Shown piece after piece: positions 22,201 to 29,408 of a DNA stretch of 45,507 nucleotides. Source of the DNA: a virus. The notes under the pieces are model-generated. The model was not told the DNA's origin. It made no database searches and saw nothing but the letters and a program-made list of their open reading frames with translations. Every line of letters begins with the position of its first letter. Positions within the stretch are counted from its first letter, which is position 1. Position numbers and translations under genes: made by a program. The stretch covers positions 1-45,507 of the IMG/VR virus record IMGVR_UViG_3300025646_000081. The stretch is one strand, 5' to 3'.

Positions 22201-23620
22201 TTGAATCAGCTGATATTAAATCCCCAGAAGCGGCAGTGGCTGTAAAGTTGCCAGCGTCAAACTTAAATTTTATCTCTATACTAGTTCCAGCTGGTACTAC
22301 TGTTTGAAAATCAGCAGGAGGTGTTGTTTCAAGAGAATCAAAAGAGCCCCCTCCCAATAAGTCTACTTTTACATTTGGATCTGGGGTCGCCCCATCTATA
22401 AGAATGACATTGTTTACGTCTCCAGTCGATATAAAGTTATTGGACCTGCTTGAAGACGGAAGCGCCGAATAGTTAACATCCATAGTGACTATGGGATTAA
22501 CATTAGGCCTTCCCTCTTCGTAGTTTGAGTACATAACCCTGTTGCCAGTTATAGATTGACCAACAGCAGTAAAAGGAATGTTGTCATAAAGCTTGTTTAC
22601 AGTAACCTGCGAAACAGAGTCTCCGTAGCTATCGTTATAAAACCTATAATTTCTACTTGAATTATCAAAAACAACTACTTGACTTCCGTAGATATCTCTT
22701 GTAACATCTGATCCTAGAGTAACATCGTCTACTATAAAAAAAGCCCCATTATTCCCCTTTCGAGCAAGAAATCTAATTCTCTCAACATCTATTGGGAGTG
22801 TTGATATTGACGGGTTTATGACAACAACGTTGTCTGTTGTTCTGTAAACACCATACCCTTCTTCGTCCATTTTAGAAAAGAAAGAACCCCTAGGGATGGC
22901 AGGAGCTGAGTATGGAGATATGGCAGATTCTTCTCCGTCAGTATACACATACTGATAAGCAAACTGAAATATGTTTTTGTTAAAGTTGTTTTGAGAAACA
23001 GAAGCATCTGTCTCAAAAACAACAGACGGTATGTTGTTAGGAGCGGACTTTATAGCTCCATAAGCCTGATTAAAAGTAGTGTCTGATCCAGGTGTTCCAT
23101 AGTCTAAAGCTAATTGCCTATCTACATTTATTTTTCTTGGCGGGTTTATTCCGTCAGTAAAATATAACGCGCTTTGAATTACACCATCTTGCTGAAAGGC
23201 TGAGTTAACTACATCCGCTTTAACAAAGCTGTTAGCTCTAAATCTTAAAAGAGGAGCTTTTATTACCCTTTTGTAAGTATCGTCTGACGTATTGTACTGA
23301 TATATAGCGTGTTCTGAAGCAGCATAATTATTTCCAGAAGAAGCGCTATTATCAGCAACAAACCAATATATGAATCCCCTCTGAGGATCAGACACGCTGC
23401 CGATAACCGTTACTGCATTGGAGTCTTCGATCCTGTCTGCAGCAGTAAGAGGCGTACCAGCGATCGTACCCCTGACGTTCTTAATGACGCCAGAAGAACT
23501 GCTTCCGCTTTCAGCCATCGTAACGTTCTGGGCGTCAATCATCTCCCCGACTTCAGGGCGCACTAGCCGCTGATCCGCGTCCGCTTGGAGTCTGTTTGGG
23601 ATTGTTTTATCAATAGCCAT
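19202..23620 (-). CDS. Large tail/stabilisation-type virion protein
   Basis: This 1472-residue, beta-rich protein starts with MAIDKTIPNRLQADADQRLV...MIDAQNVTM. I know this N-terminus from 'stabilisation' or tail proteins of Bacteroidota podoviruses. A VIGSVSDPQRGFIYWFVAD strand pair follows (~72-90). The body is a long series of Gly/Asp/Asn/Ser-rich strands, consistent with beta-propeller or nozzle-like architecture. The last ~500 residues include YIGTFRDDYLLAFQENRVARV, another propeller-like piece. It is coupled to the upstream connector gene by a 1-nt TAATG overlap and followed by the internal proteins, matching the tail-nozzle position (compare T7 gp12 and P22 gp10). No enzyme motif was seen. 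Confidence 0.75.
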   Translation of the reverse strand: MAIDKTIPNRLQADADQRLVRPEVGEMIDAQNVTMAESGSSSSGVIKNVRGTIAGTPLTAADRIEDSNAVTVIGSVSDPQRGFIYWFVADNSASSGNNYAASEHAIYQYNTSDDTYKRVIKAPLLRFRANSFVKADVVNSAFQQDGVIQSALYFTDGINPPRKINVDRQLALDYGTPGSDTTFNQAYGAIKSAPNNIPSVVFETDASVSQNNFNKNIFQFAYQYVYTDGEESAISPYSAPAIPRGSFFSKMDEEGYGVYRTTDNVVVINPSISTLPIDVERIRFLARKGNNGAFFIVDDVTLGSDVTRDIYGSQVVVFDNSSRNYRFYNDSYGDSVSQVTVNKLYDNIPFTAVGQSITGNRVMYSNYEEGRPNVNPIVTMDVNYSALPSSSRSNNFISTGDVNNVILIDGATPDPNVKVDLLGGGSFDSLETTPPADFQTVVPAGTSIEIKFKFDAGNFTATAASGDLISADSSVTAEDLVTGQGGQSADTLTSTSLALVHSSYPGDQDDFVLQYSVSTDSQINQVISGLNAALFGIETVQKYSFSNESFSGNYSGNYNGSVNVYWRFDDTTTTTSTIIMKPRVSRIEMETLEPVGQITGPGGDVVQSVSSSGASWNNVLDTGGNLQSEISYSSIENATYISNKLAKAFAKLIVPTFKSGSTHDFGLVYYDEHNRSGNVNELGSVYVEDVGSSARTNRGPASVTINFDDSFNPPSWAKRFQIVYSGRNSIGDFTQYTVGDAYRFRKKDSSNGNWIPDPDDKRLAVSLITLDKYKDEKNPTRDYSFTEGDKLRVIRRRSGIQSSFTDSYPLASDSETVIEFNIIGVKQYDSSNQGEIENVSTSHNGEDPHIGTFLIIESPEITSLVEGVDGNTLKYTGYDWFEVTGEQRENGDSSTPTNYWPGTTVEMYSPKSQPEQKVYYEIGHGADVGPRKDPAINDHGDSIVVTNGDCYFRPVSCKMSYVDPLEPGDWFYQTLEIESDDINDEFSSSIWAKGRAHLPFENAATIRRYNGITYSDAYAEDVANLSLSSFNPSLANFFSLDSANGACNYIGTFRDDYLLAFQENRVARVPVNKDIITSPTTDGIVSISTNVLNTPAYYAGDFGCGSNPESVLIRDGNGFFVDTSRKKLVRLTSEGLSPISENGVDSLFKSNLDSFLAQGGSRIVSGYDPEDDQYYVTLRQINNPSYDPEVEGSEEFLYGGLTLGYNVSAGVWQSRYTFYPDMYADQNGTMYSATYVDPVLSDDAEIFFSHTNETDYNTFYGTFGESLVKVVSNYNPSMSKVFNAISLEGAPSDARWTATSILTDTGALGSIDQTDFVSKEGSRYAPIRRDSSDNSTKHIIPIGEVASADIGSGLISFVNRVNTLPLMAGSAVMEVDGSGNLTDIGTPIGGNNTPRTLASVAGTREIQLNAGTSVSLTGSNLVLVTDQDQNGDPIRGHWAEITLTNNQATLIELYCVNTHFVQSNQDHSLGQQ

Positions 23621-24444
23621 TAGAGCTTAGGTGCTTGCTTGGAGTTCTTACGAATGGTTTTGAGCAACTCTTCTTTCGTGAAGGACTTCATACGAGCATT
23701 AGCCTTTCTCCTCTCGTTATAGTACTCTTGCCTAGCCCTAGCCTTCTCGTTGGCTGGTACAGCTGCCTTGCGCTCAATAAGCTTGTAGTATATGTATGAA
23801 CGAAGAGCCTCCTCAGCGTATATATGTATTCTAGGATTGGTTGCTCTAGCTTCGTCAGCTACGTATTCAATTACCACCTCCCCAATACTAGAGTTGCTTT
23901 GAATTTCAATTCTGTTTTGGTCTAGGTTGACCCTAAACTCACCAAAGTACTTTCCTCCTCCAGATCCATACAGTGTCCCGTGGCTGTTGTCGTAAACAAA
24001 ATTTCTAAACAGGTATGAGTTCATACCTTCAGATATGCTAGAATCAACAGAAGGACTTCCGCTCGCTGTAGCAGATTTTGAATCTTCCCTGTCATAAAGC
24101 CCATCGCCGTCCGAGTCGTAGTAATAACCCCCAGACTCAGAATACTTCTGGGACATGTTTATGTTTTTGTTCTCTCCAAGAACGTATACGAGTCCATCAC
24201 CACCTACAACTCCAACCTTTGTCCAGTCTATAAAATCATCAGGAAGAGTAACAGTGTTGTTGTTTGAAACAGGTAGCTTCAAAGACCTTACAACTTTGAG
24301 CATATCAAAGCCCATCTCTCTTACTCCTCTTAAAGCAAAGCTCCTAACAATATTGTCGGATGCGTAGCTTACGTAATCATCTCCGTCAAGAGTGACAACG
24401 AAGTCATTAACTACTTGGCTTATGGGTATGTAATTTCTTGACAT
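23620..24444 (-). CDS. Head-tail connector / tail tubular-like protein
   Basis: This 274-residue virion protein has an N-terminal SYASDNIVRSFALRGVREMGFDML helix region. Beta strands with LPDDFIDWTKVGVV follow. The C-terminal helical part (IYAEEALRSYIYYKLIERKAAV, then basic NERRKANARMKSF) is characteristic of structural proteins next to the tail tube in Bacteroidota podoviruses. A notable insert at 110-121, DSDGDGLYDRED, is a calcium-loop-like DxDxDG motif within a Ser/Gly-rich hypervariable-looking segment. It lies in a three-gene unit with 1-nt overlaps on both sides. The likely role is an adaptor between connector and nozzle. The exact T7/P22 counterpart is not resolved. Confidence 0.7.
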   Translation of the reverse strand: MSRNYIPISQVVNDFVVTLDGDDYVSYASDNIVRSFALRGVREMGFDMLKVVRSLKLPVSNNNTVTLPDDFIDWTKVGVVGGDGLVYVLGENKNINMSQKYSESGGYYYDSDGDGLYDREDSKSATASGSPSVDSSISEGMNSYLFRNFVYDNSHGTLYGSGGGKYFGEFRVNLDQNRIEIQSNSSIGEVVIEYVADEARATNPRIHIYAEEALRSYIYYKLIERKAAVPANEKARARQEYYNERRKANARMKSFTKEELLKTIRKNSKQAPKL

Positions 24445-25178
24445 CAGTAAGTGCTTTCTTGTTTACGCTCGGCTTGCTCTCCCTGACTAGCCGAGGACAC
24501 GAACTGATCCCTGAGGTTAAATCCAATCAGCTGACCCATTTCTATGACCAAATCATTCAGATAGTGGTCAGGAAGCTCAAAATCTATTGACGCTGCTGTA
24601 GGGGTGTCATTTGCAGAAACAACTACGTTTGGAAGAGCAGCGGTTGGCTCTCCAGCTGCAGTGATGCCCTGAGGGTACTTGTAATACCTAAGTCTTATCC
24701 TGTTTATAGCCTCAGGAAACACCTCTATATCCTGGCTAACAAGAGCAACAGGAAACTCAGCCGTTGGCCTGCTTATATCGCTAAGCAGAATGCGCTCAAT
24801 TTTGTCTTCGTCATAGCACATTTCTATAGATGTCCTAGTTGACTCCCCCAAAAGAACACTTCCATCCGTAGTGGCTGATATTATCCTTGACAGGTCTTCT
24901 GGCTTTTCAAAAACACCCCCAGTTTTTGATATCGTTGACACTCTCGCGAAAATAGCGAGATCCTCTTCTATCCTCTTGAACTTAGACTTGTCCCTACCAG
25001 GATTAAATCCTGCCCTATTTACTCTTTTTGCGTCTTTTATTTCATCAAAAAGCCTATTGAAAAGCCTAAGCTGAGCTATCTGTGCAAAGTTGTTAAATAC
25101 GGTGGGCGTAACAAATCCGTTCTGGTCTTTGTTAACCAGGTCTTTAAGAGTGTTGTATACAGCGGATACGCTTGCCAT
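24444..25178 (-). CDS. Head-tail adaptor / tail tubular-like protein
   Basis: This is a 244-residue virion protein starting MASVSAVYNTLKDLVNKDQNGFVTP...FN-FAQIAQ. That N-terminus is common in Bacteroidota podovirus adaptor proteins. The C-terminal HYLNDLVIEMGQLIGFNLRD helix is also typical, and the centre is beta-rich. I start it at the ATG at 25178. An in-frame TTG at 25193 would place the initiator inside the TATATTTG box and adds only MYICC. The ATG is 4 nt after the box. Its stop overlaps the next start by 1 nt (TGATG). It likely sits on the portal and receives the tail; the inference is from family feel and gene order. Confidence 0.72.
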   Translation of the reverse strand: MASVSAVYNTLKDLVNKDQNGFVTPTVFNNFAQIAQLRLFNRLFDEIKDAKRVNRAGFNPGRDKSKFKRIEEDLAIFARVSTISKTGGVFEKPEDLSRIISATTDGSVLLGESTRTSIEMCYDEDKIERILLSDISRPTAEFPVALVSQDIEVFPEAINRIRLRYYKYPQGITAAGEPTAALPNVVVSANDTPTAASIDFELPDHYLNDLVIEMGQLIGFNLRDQFVSSASQGEQAERKQESTY

Positions 25179-25182
25179 ACAG

Positions 25183-25190
25183 CAAATATA
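25183..25190 (-). promoter_or_regulatory. Promoter -7 box (TATATTTG) for connector/tail unit
   Basis: Exact TATATTTG on the - strand, 4 nt (CTGT) before the chosen ATG at 25178. It abuts the T-tract of the terminator at 25203-25218, so the previous transcript ends where this one begins. It also decides the start of the downstream gene. Confidence 0.7.
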
Positions 25191-25202
25191 CAAAAAGAAA
25201 AA

Positions 25203-25218
25203 GCCGCCCGAAGGCGGC
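25203..25218 (-). terminator. Intrinsic terminator, UUCG loop
   Basis: On the - strand a GCCGCC/GGCGGC stem with a UUCG loop is extended by G-U and A-U pairs and followed by five T's, C and five more T's. It lies 23 bases after the stop of the AT-hook-like gene (25242) and is the clearest rho-independent terminator in the window. Confidence 0.9.
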
Positions 25219-25241
25219 CTTTCTGTTGGTGTTTTGATCGT

Positions 25242-26042
25242 TTAAGCAAGCTGCTTATCTATCTCATCAACCAGGTCTGAAGCTTTTTCAGTTAGGCAAT
25301 ACCTAACAAAAACATCTACTGGGTCCTTTCCTGCTGGTACAGAGATGATGTGAGCATTGGTGTCAAACCACTTTATAGCGTCATGGTCGGCTTTGATGAC
25401 TTGATAGGATATAGCCTGTCTTACTTTTGCTTTCATGGCTACAACAGGGTTGTCAAACGACTCGATAAACTGCTGAGGGGATGCCTTAGCTTTCCTAAGC
25501 AGGTCGTGCTTAATCTCTGCTACAGGACGATCTATATCTATTGAGTAACCAAGAGCTACTGACAAAAGGTCTTCTAGTGGTTTTGACCTTAGCATTGTTA
25601 TCGCATCATTGACAAGAAATTCACTTTCGATGTCAATAGAAAGCTCTTTTTCTTTATCTACTAAAGAAAAAATATTTCCTCCATTGTCTTTATTTCCTGG
25701 ATGAGCATCTAAGTAGGCCCTTAGGTTTGGTTTTTCTGGAGGGACAAAGATCCTACCGTCTCTGAATATAATAGGACTTTTTATTGAGTTCTCAGATTGC
25801 TCATCCCTATATATGGAATTCTCTCTTTCGCAATATCTAATCTCTCTTACTTTATTGATGTCTTTATCATATACCGTTATTCCGCTTTGCATAAGCATCA
25901 TGACCGCAGACGATTGAAGGGCCTTGTATTCTACAGGCGCTTCTTTTTCCGTTCTTTTTATAGTCGTTGTTGACGACTGTGTACTACGCTGTGTGGTAGT
26001 TGCTTTAGGCCTCCCTGGGGGGCGATTAGTTGTTTTTTGCAT
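25242..26042 (-). CDS. Virion-associated hypothetical protein with AT-hook-like N-terminus
   Basis: This 266-residue protein has an N-terminus (~1-38) that is basic and Thr/Ser-rich with RPPGRPKA, an AT-hook-like GRP core that may touch DNA. The rest holds a beta-rich part with RYCERENSIYRDEQSEN, a PIIFRDGRIFVPP strand pair, NLRAYLDAHPGN and then helices. This IxY...S-I-x-x-DEQ...F-x-x-G-x-x-x-V-P...L-x-x-F/YL-x-x-HP order recurs in marine phage proteins next to the capsid gene, with unknown role. It is isolated as its own unit between two terminators, downstream of the capsid. No matching TATATTTG box lies upstream; only an AT-rich leader does. Head completion or DNA-associated packaging roles are guesses. 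Confidence 0.68.
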   Translation of the reverse strand: MQKTTNRPPGRPKATTTQRSTQSSTTTIKRTEKEAPVEYKALQSSAVMMLMQSGITVYDKDINKVREIRYCERENSIYRDEQSENSIKSPIIFRDGRIFVPPEKPNLRAYLDAHPGNKDNGGNIFSLVDKEKELSIDIESEFLVNDAITMLRSKPLEDLLSVALGYSIDIDRPVAEIKHDLLRKAKASPQQFIESFDNPVVAMKAKVRQAISYQVIKADHDAIKWFDTNAHIISVPAGKDPVDVFVRYCLTEKASDLVDEIDKQLA

Positions 26043-26073
26043 GATATTAAATTAAATGTTGCGAGTAGTAAAA

Positions 26074-26098
26074 GGGGGAGAGGACACTCCCCTCCCCC
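26074..26098 (-). terminator. Terminator/attenuator after the major capsid gene
   Basis: On the - strand an 11-bp stem (GGGGGAGGGGA with TCCTCTCCCCC, one G-U pair) closes a GTG loop and is followed by TTTT. It starts 17 bases after the capsid stop. The short T-run suggests termination that may be partial, letting some transcription reach the next gene, which has no obvious promoter. Confidence 0.82.
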
Positions 26099-26114
26099 AG
26101 TTACCTATATTGTA

Positions 26115-27488
26115 TTACTTGAGCAGGATGTGCTGGTTAGCAGCACGAGTGACCAAGTTGCACTCAGAGCGGTAGTTGAACTTTACAGTGTCCTTACCGT
26201 TGGTGACGTGACCAAGAACGCCGCCACCTTCGATCCAGTGCTCCATCTCGCGTGAGTAGTTGCCAGCGGACTTGTAGTTCATCTCCAAAGAAGGAGCCTT
26301 AACTCCGCTCTTCGCATCAGCCACTTGAGTCATCGGCAACATAGCACCCTTGATGGTACCATTCAAACCTCCCAAGGTAGGATCATTAAGAAGCTTCCAG
26401 TCGTGCTTGTGGAACGTGTATCCACCACGGGTAAAGCTCTTAAATCCAAGGCTTACAGCCATATCCTGAGAGTTGTTGAAAGCACCGAACTGACTAGCCA
26501 AGCCACCGCTCAAGTCCGCTCCTGCACCCAATCCTGTTGCAAGCATGTCGTCTACATCCAAGGAGGTCTGGCGATTCACATACATAGCGTACTCACCAGG
26601 GGCTCCTTCTTTGTCGAGTTCAAGAATAAGCAAGTCAATGTCACCGTACGTCTCAAACGTACCAGTAGCCGTGATACCTCTCTTCTCAACAGCCTGGAAG
26701 TAACCTTCAGAACCAACCTTGCCTGACGCATTTGCAACGGTAGTGTCTGCCGCAATACCTGCAAGATCATTAAGTGCTGGGTCGGCAGCGCTAGTGTTAA
26801 GCTGAGAGTACAGAAGCATCATCTCCCTCTGATTCATGAACCTCTTGCGAGTATCCATTTCGTTCTTCAGGTACCACATGTACTGACCGTTGACATTCAA
26901 CCAGCCAATGTTGGTGGCTTGAGATCCATTAACCTCGTACATCTCTTTGGTGATGATGTAGGGGTTTCTGCGCCTTACAATACCAGTGTCATAAAAAGAC
27001 GTGGGCTGTTCAGTACCCTGTCCATATACGTTACCGATTATTGCAGCCGTGCCAGAAGCGTTGGTGAGGGCGCTGCCGTCCATCACTACTACTTCAACTC
27101 CTGTTGTGCTGATTTTTCCAGTTACAACCACTCTTTGACCAGAGGCAAGGAGGAGGACGTCATTAACCCGAACTTTAGTGTTATCGCAGGTTACCTCTGC
27201 ATTGGCGTCTGCCGCCGCAGCCGTAAGCGCAGAGTAAGCGACAGTCTTGTGAAGACGACCCTCCTCGTACCACTCTACCTCGTCAGAAGTACCAGCGTTC
27301 TTTTTAGCGCCCGTAAGCTCCAAGAAGCCAGTGATACCTTGATCACCGTAGGTTTGAACGAAAAGGTCCCGAACGTCAGGTTTCGTTGGGTCAATCAGCG
27401 TGCCAAGAGACACGTAGTTTTCTGGGGTTGCTTTCAGACCCCCCAGATTAGGGTCTGCTACATTAGATACATTACCAGTAAAAGCCAT
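26115..27488 (-). CDS. Major capsid protein
   Basis: This 457-residue protein reads as an HK97-fold major capsid protein of the Bacteroidota podovirus/crAss-like sort. It has an N-terminal MAFTGNVSNVADPNLGGL arm and LFVQTYGDQGITGFLELTG. An inserted beta domain spans ~95-155. Then come RRRNPYIITKEMYEV, NGQYMWYLKNEMDTRKRFMNQREMMLLYSQ (written here in part as RKRFMNQREMM), IDLLILELDK and the C-terminal KSFTRGGYTFHKHDW...HWIEGG region. It follows the putative scaffold and is followed by a terminator, the usual setting for a highly expressed capsid. Its 22-nt leader is 16/22 A, a feature linked to strong translation in Bacteroidota. The identification comes from motifs and context, since HK97 folds share little sequence. 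Confidence 0.85.
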   Translation of the reverse strand: MAFTGNVSNVADPNLGGLKATPENYVSLGTLIDPTKPDVRDLFVQTYGDQGITGFLELTGAKKNAGTSDEVEWYEEGRLHKTVAYSALTAAAADANAEVTCDNTKVRVNDVLLLASGQRVVVTGKISTTGVEVVVMDGSALTNASGTAAIIGNVYGQGTEQPTSFYDTGIVRRRNPYIITKEMYEVNGSQATNIGWLNVNGQYMWYLKNEMDTRKRFMNQREMMLLYSQLNTSAADPALNDLAGIAADTTVANASGKVGSEGYFQAVEKRGITATGTFETYGDIDLLILELDKEGAPGEYAMYVNRQTSLDVDDMLATGLGAGADLSGGLASQFGAFNNSQDMAVSLGFKSFTRGGYTFHKHDWKLLNDPTLGGLNGTIKGAMLPMTQVADAKSGVKAPSLEMNYKSAGNYSREMEHWIEGGGVLGHVTNGKDTVKFNYRSECNLVTRAANQHILLK

Positions 27489-27510
27489 GTTTTCTTATTT
27501 TTTGTTGTTG
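27489..27510 (-). promoter_or_regulatory. A-rich leader of the capsid gene
   Basis: The 22 bases between the scaffold stop and the capsid ATG contain 16 A's, one T and one G on the - strand, with no Shine-Dalgarno. In Bacteroidota A-rich leaders favour initiation, so this likely boosts capsid translation relative to the scaffold upstream. Confidence 0.5.
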
Positions 27511-28572
27511 TTAGATAAAACCGAATCCTCCTCCGCTCTGCCCTAATGCTTGTCTTAGTTGGGCGGCGATAGAGTCTTCTTGAGTCTGTCCTCCTTGATT
27601 CGGGGTCTGAGCTTGTACGTTAGCTGCTTGATTCACCAGTCCTCTTTGACCGTCCGCCATGCCCTGCCTGTAAACAGATTGGACAATAGCTTCCATGTTG
27701 TCAATTACGGCTCTGTGAACATTCAGCTTGTCGTAGTCCCAGCTCCCATCCTGTTGGACGTAAGGATCAAAGAACTCGTCAAGGCGAGTATTCTTCTCCA
27801 CCAACTCCCTTCGGTATTGATCGTTGAGGCCAAACATGAAGTTGTTCCCGTTGCCAAGGTCAAATTCAACCCCGTCAAGAGCTTCAGTTTCATACCTCAT
27901 AGAGCTATACCACTGGTCGTCAAATGGAGAATCAAAATTTTCGCTCTCTCTCACCTCTGGAGCTGAATACCTACTTCTAAGTTCTTCAATTCCGTTACGT
28001 GCGTTTTGAGCGTCAATTTTTATTTGCAACTGCGAGAGTTTCACCTCCTCCTCTGTGTGCAGATCGGGATCGAGCTTGTACTTGCTATTCATTAGCATAG
28101 ACACCTCATCTTGAGACAGGTTGGGGTATTCAGATGACATCTGAACCTGGATAGCAGTCATATCGTCCATTTCGGAAGGATTAAGCTGCTGATATATAAA
28201 CCAGTCTTGAGGAGATCTTCCAGTTTCAGAAACAAATTCAGCAATCGCTGAAATTCTTTCGTCAAGCTCGCTCTCTTGTTGCTCTACAAAAAGATCATCG
28301 ATGCTAGTCAGCTCCCTACCAGTTCTTTCGCTCAGGTAGTTAACGACCGCGATCTCAAGATCTTCTTGAGAATAATTTTCTACATATTCAGTTTGAGTTT
28401 CCTCCGTTGAGGACCCTTCAACTTGGGGCTGTGATTCAACGACCCCTTGTTGTGGTTGTTTAATTTCGTTCTGAGTTTGTTGACTAGCAATAACTTCAGA
28501 TTCATCTACGAAAGAAAAGCTGGGCGTTCCTTGCTCTTGTACTCCCGTATTATCAACTTGTTGATCTTCCAT
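27511..28572 (-). CDS. Putative capsid scaffold protein
   Basis: This 353-residue, very acidic, Gln/Glu-rich protein lies directly upstream of the capsid gene. The first ~75 residues are low-complexity (QQTQNEIKQPQQ, SSTEETQTEYVE). The middle is helical with an Asp/Glu bias (DLEIAVVNYLSERTGREL, then WFIYQQLNPSEMDD), and the C-terminus is Gln-rich with a helix (IAAQLRQALGQ) and a GGGFGFI end. Acidic helical composition, a disordered N-terminus, a short helical C-terminus that could bind the capsid, and gene position all fit a scaffolding protein. No protease is encoded alongside. The assignment is by context and composition. Confidence 0.75.
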   Translation of the reverse strand: MEDQQVDNTGVQEQGTPSFSFVDESEVIASQQTQNEIKQPQQGVVESQPQVEGSSTEETQTEYVENYSQEDLEIAVVNYLSERTGRELTSIDDLFVEQQESELDERISAIAEFVSETGRSPQDWFIYQQLNPSEMDDMTAIQVQMSSEYPNLSQDEVSMLMNSKYKLDPDLHTEEEVKLSQLQIKIDAQNARNGIEELRSRYSAPEVRESENFDSPFDDQWYSSMRYETEALDGVEFDLGNGNNFMFGLNDQYRRELVEKNTRLDEFFDPYVQQDGSWDYDKLNVHRAVIDNMEAIVQSVYRQGMADGQRGLVNQAANVQAQTPNQGGQTQEDSIAAQLRQALGQSGGGFGFI

Positions 28573-28586
28573 AAATTAAATTTTAG

Positions 28587-28594
28587 CAAATATA
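28587..28594 (-). promoter_or_regulatory. Promoter -7 box (TATATTTG) for scaffold-capsid unit
   Basis: Exact TATATTTG on the - strand, 14 nt before the scaffold ATG, in the 30-base gap after the cluster of small basic proteins. It would drive scaffold and capsid, ending at the hairpin at 26074-26098. Confidence 0.68.
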
Positions 28595-28602
28595 AGTGTG
28601 AA

Positions 28603-28842
28603 TTACTTACGGTATTTTGCCACCTTCTTTTTAATATTCTTAGGCTGAGAAACAAACTGCTCCCCCTTTTTATTTCCCTCTGCTTTGGCTCTATTTGTAG
28701 CTGCTTTCTCAGCAGGTGAAAGAGCCTTCCAAGCCGCGTCAGGTAAGTATCTGCGCTTACCTTCTGACCTCTTTCCGCTAGAGGTACGCCACTTCTGTGC
28801 AGTCCACTTTTTCAAGCTTTGTTGTGACTTAGCGAGTGCCAT
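28603..28842 (-). CDS. Small basic phage protein, DUF5872-like
   Basis: This 79-residue protein has more than a quarter Lys/Arg. It shows SLKKWTAQKWRTSSGKRS, GKRRYLP, LSPAEKAATNRAK, GEQFVSQP and KKKVAKYRK, the order of motifs I associate with the phage family annotated DUF5872, of unknown function. It is the last gene in a run of tiny proteins ahead of the scaffold gene and is coupled to the previous one by a TAATG overlap. Charge and position suggest it could bind DNA or enter the capsid, but nothing in the sequence proves it. Confidence 0.78.
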   Translation of the reverse strand: MALAKSQQSLKKWTAQKWRTSSGKRSEGKRRYLPDAAWKALSPAEKAATNRAKAEGNKKGEQFVSQPKNIKKKVAKYRK

Positions 28843-29027
28843 TAGTTCTTATATCCGCCTCCAGCTTTTTTATACTCAGAAGCGAGTAGTTGTGCTTTTC
28901 TAGCCGACCACTGACCAGGTTTGCCGCCCTTACTGCCTGCTTTAATACGATTAAACAGACTCTTACGCATTCCAGGCTTGGTGTAATTGCCAGCTTCGTT
29001 TACGCGAGATTTTACTGCTTTAGCCAT
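28842..29027 (-). CDS. Small basic conserved phage protein
   Basis: This is a 61-residue basic protein with NEAGNYTKPGMRKSLFNRIKAG, then KGGKPGQWSARKAQLLA and a Gly-rich YKKAGGGYK end. I know this motif set from many uncharacterised phage proteins but not a function. I start it at the ATG at 29027, 8 nt inside the previous gene. An in-frame TTG at 29036 would add only three residues and is less likely. Its stop shares one base with the next start (TAATG). Confidence 0.75.
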   Translation of the reverse strand: MAKAVKSRVNEAGNYTKPGMRKSLFNRIKAGSKGGKPGQWSARKAQLLASEYKKAGGGYKN

Positions 29028-29202
29028 GAGTAGCAATTTTAAAGTTTGCTTTTTCCACAGCTCCAGGGTGAGGCTTGTAGCTGCCTTCCATCAAGTAATA
29101 TCTACCAGACTCTTCCATCCAGTGATATCCTGTAGGTGCTGAAACACCCACCTTTTTGTTGGACACTTTAAGCTTCTTGCTCTTTCTTTTTACTGGGTTC
29201 AT
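29020..29202 (-). CDS. Small basic hypothetical protein
   Basis: This 60-residue protein has a very Lys-rich first third (KRKSKKLKVSNKK), then APTGYHWMEESGRYYLMEG and YKPHPGAVEKA. The GYHWM...YYLM...YKPH order recurs in small phage proteins of unknown function and may be a compact beta unit. It is coupled to both neighbours by short overlaps in the cluster of tiny genes before the scaffold. Confidence 0.72.
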   Translation of the reverse strand: MNPVKRKSKKLKVSNKKVGVSAPTGYHWMEESGRYYLMEGSYKPHPGAVEKANFKIATHG

Positions 29203-29408
29203 ACCACTTTGTTTTTTGCAAGCAACAGCTTAATTTCCTGAATGTCTTTAAGCAAGGTTTTTACGTCTTTCTTAAAATCGCTGTTGTCACCCTCTAAAGC
29301 TTCCACTCTAGCGACCAACCTAGCATAATCCATTTGGTGTTTAATCCAGACCCCAACCAAAGATCCAGCTACCAGCAAAAACTCAAAGTGTGTGATATTT
29401 TCAAGCAT
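29199..29408 (-). CDS. Small membrane-anchored coiled-coil protein
   Basis: This 69-residue protein has one N-terminal membrane helix (FEFLLVAGSLVGVWI, ~8-22) followed by a heptad-like charged helix (LVARVEALEGDNSDFKKDVKTLL...IKLLLA). I chose the ATG at 29408 because it forms a TAATG junction with the previous stop, the linkage used at eight other places here. An ATG at 29420 adds four residues. A single anchor plus coiled coil resembles phage lysis accessory (spanin or holin-like) or membrane-docking proteins, but the position among virion genes leaves this open. Confidence 0.68.
   Translation of the reverse strand: MLENITHFEFLLVAGSLVGVWIKHQMDYARLVARVEALEGDNSDFKKDVKTLLKDIQEIKLLLAKNKVV

Noticed and set aside
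25179-25193. Upstream TTG start for the connector adaptor
   Set aside because: It would overlap the promoter box. The ATG at 25178 gives the family-typical MASVSAVY start.
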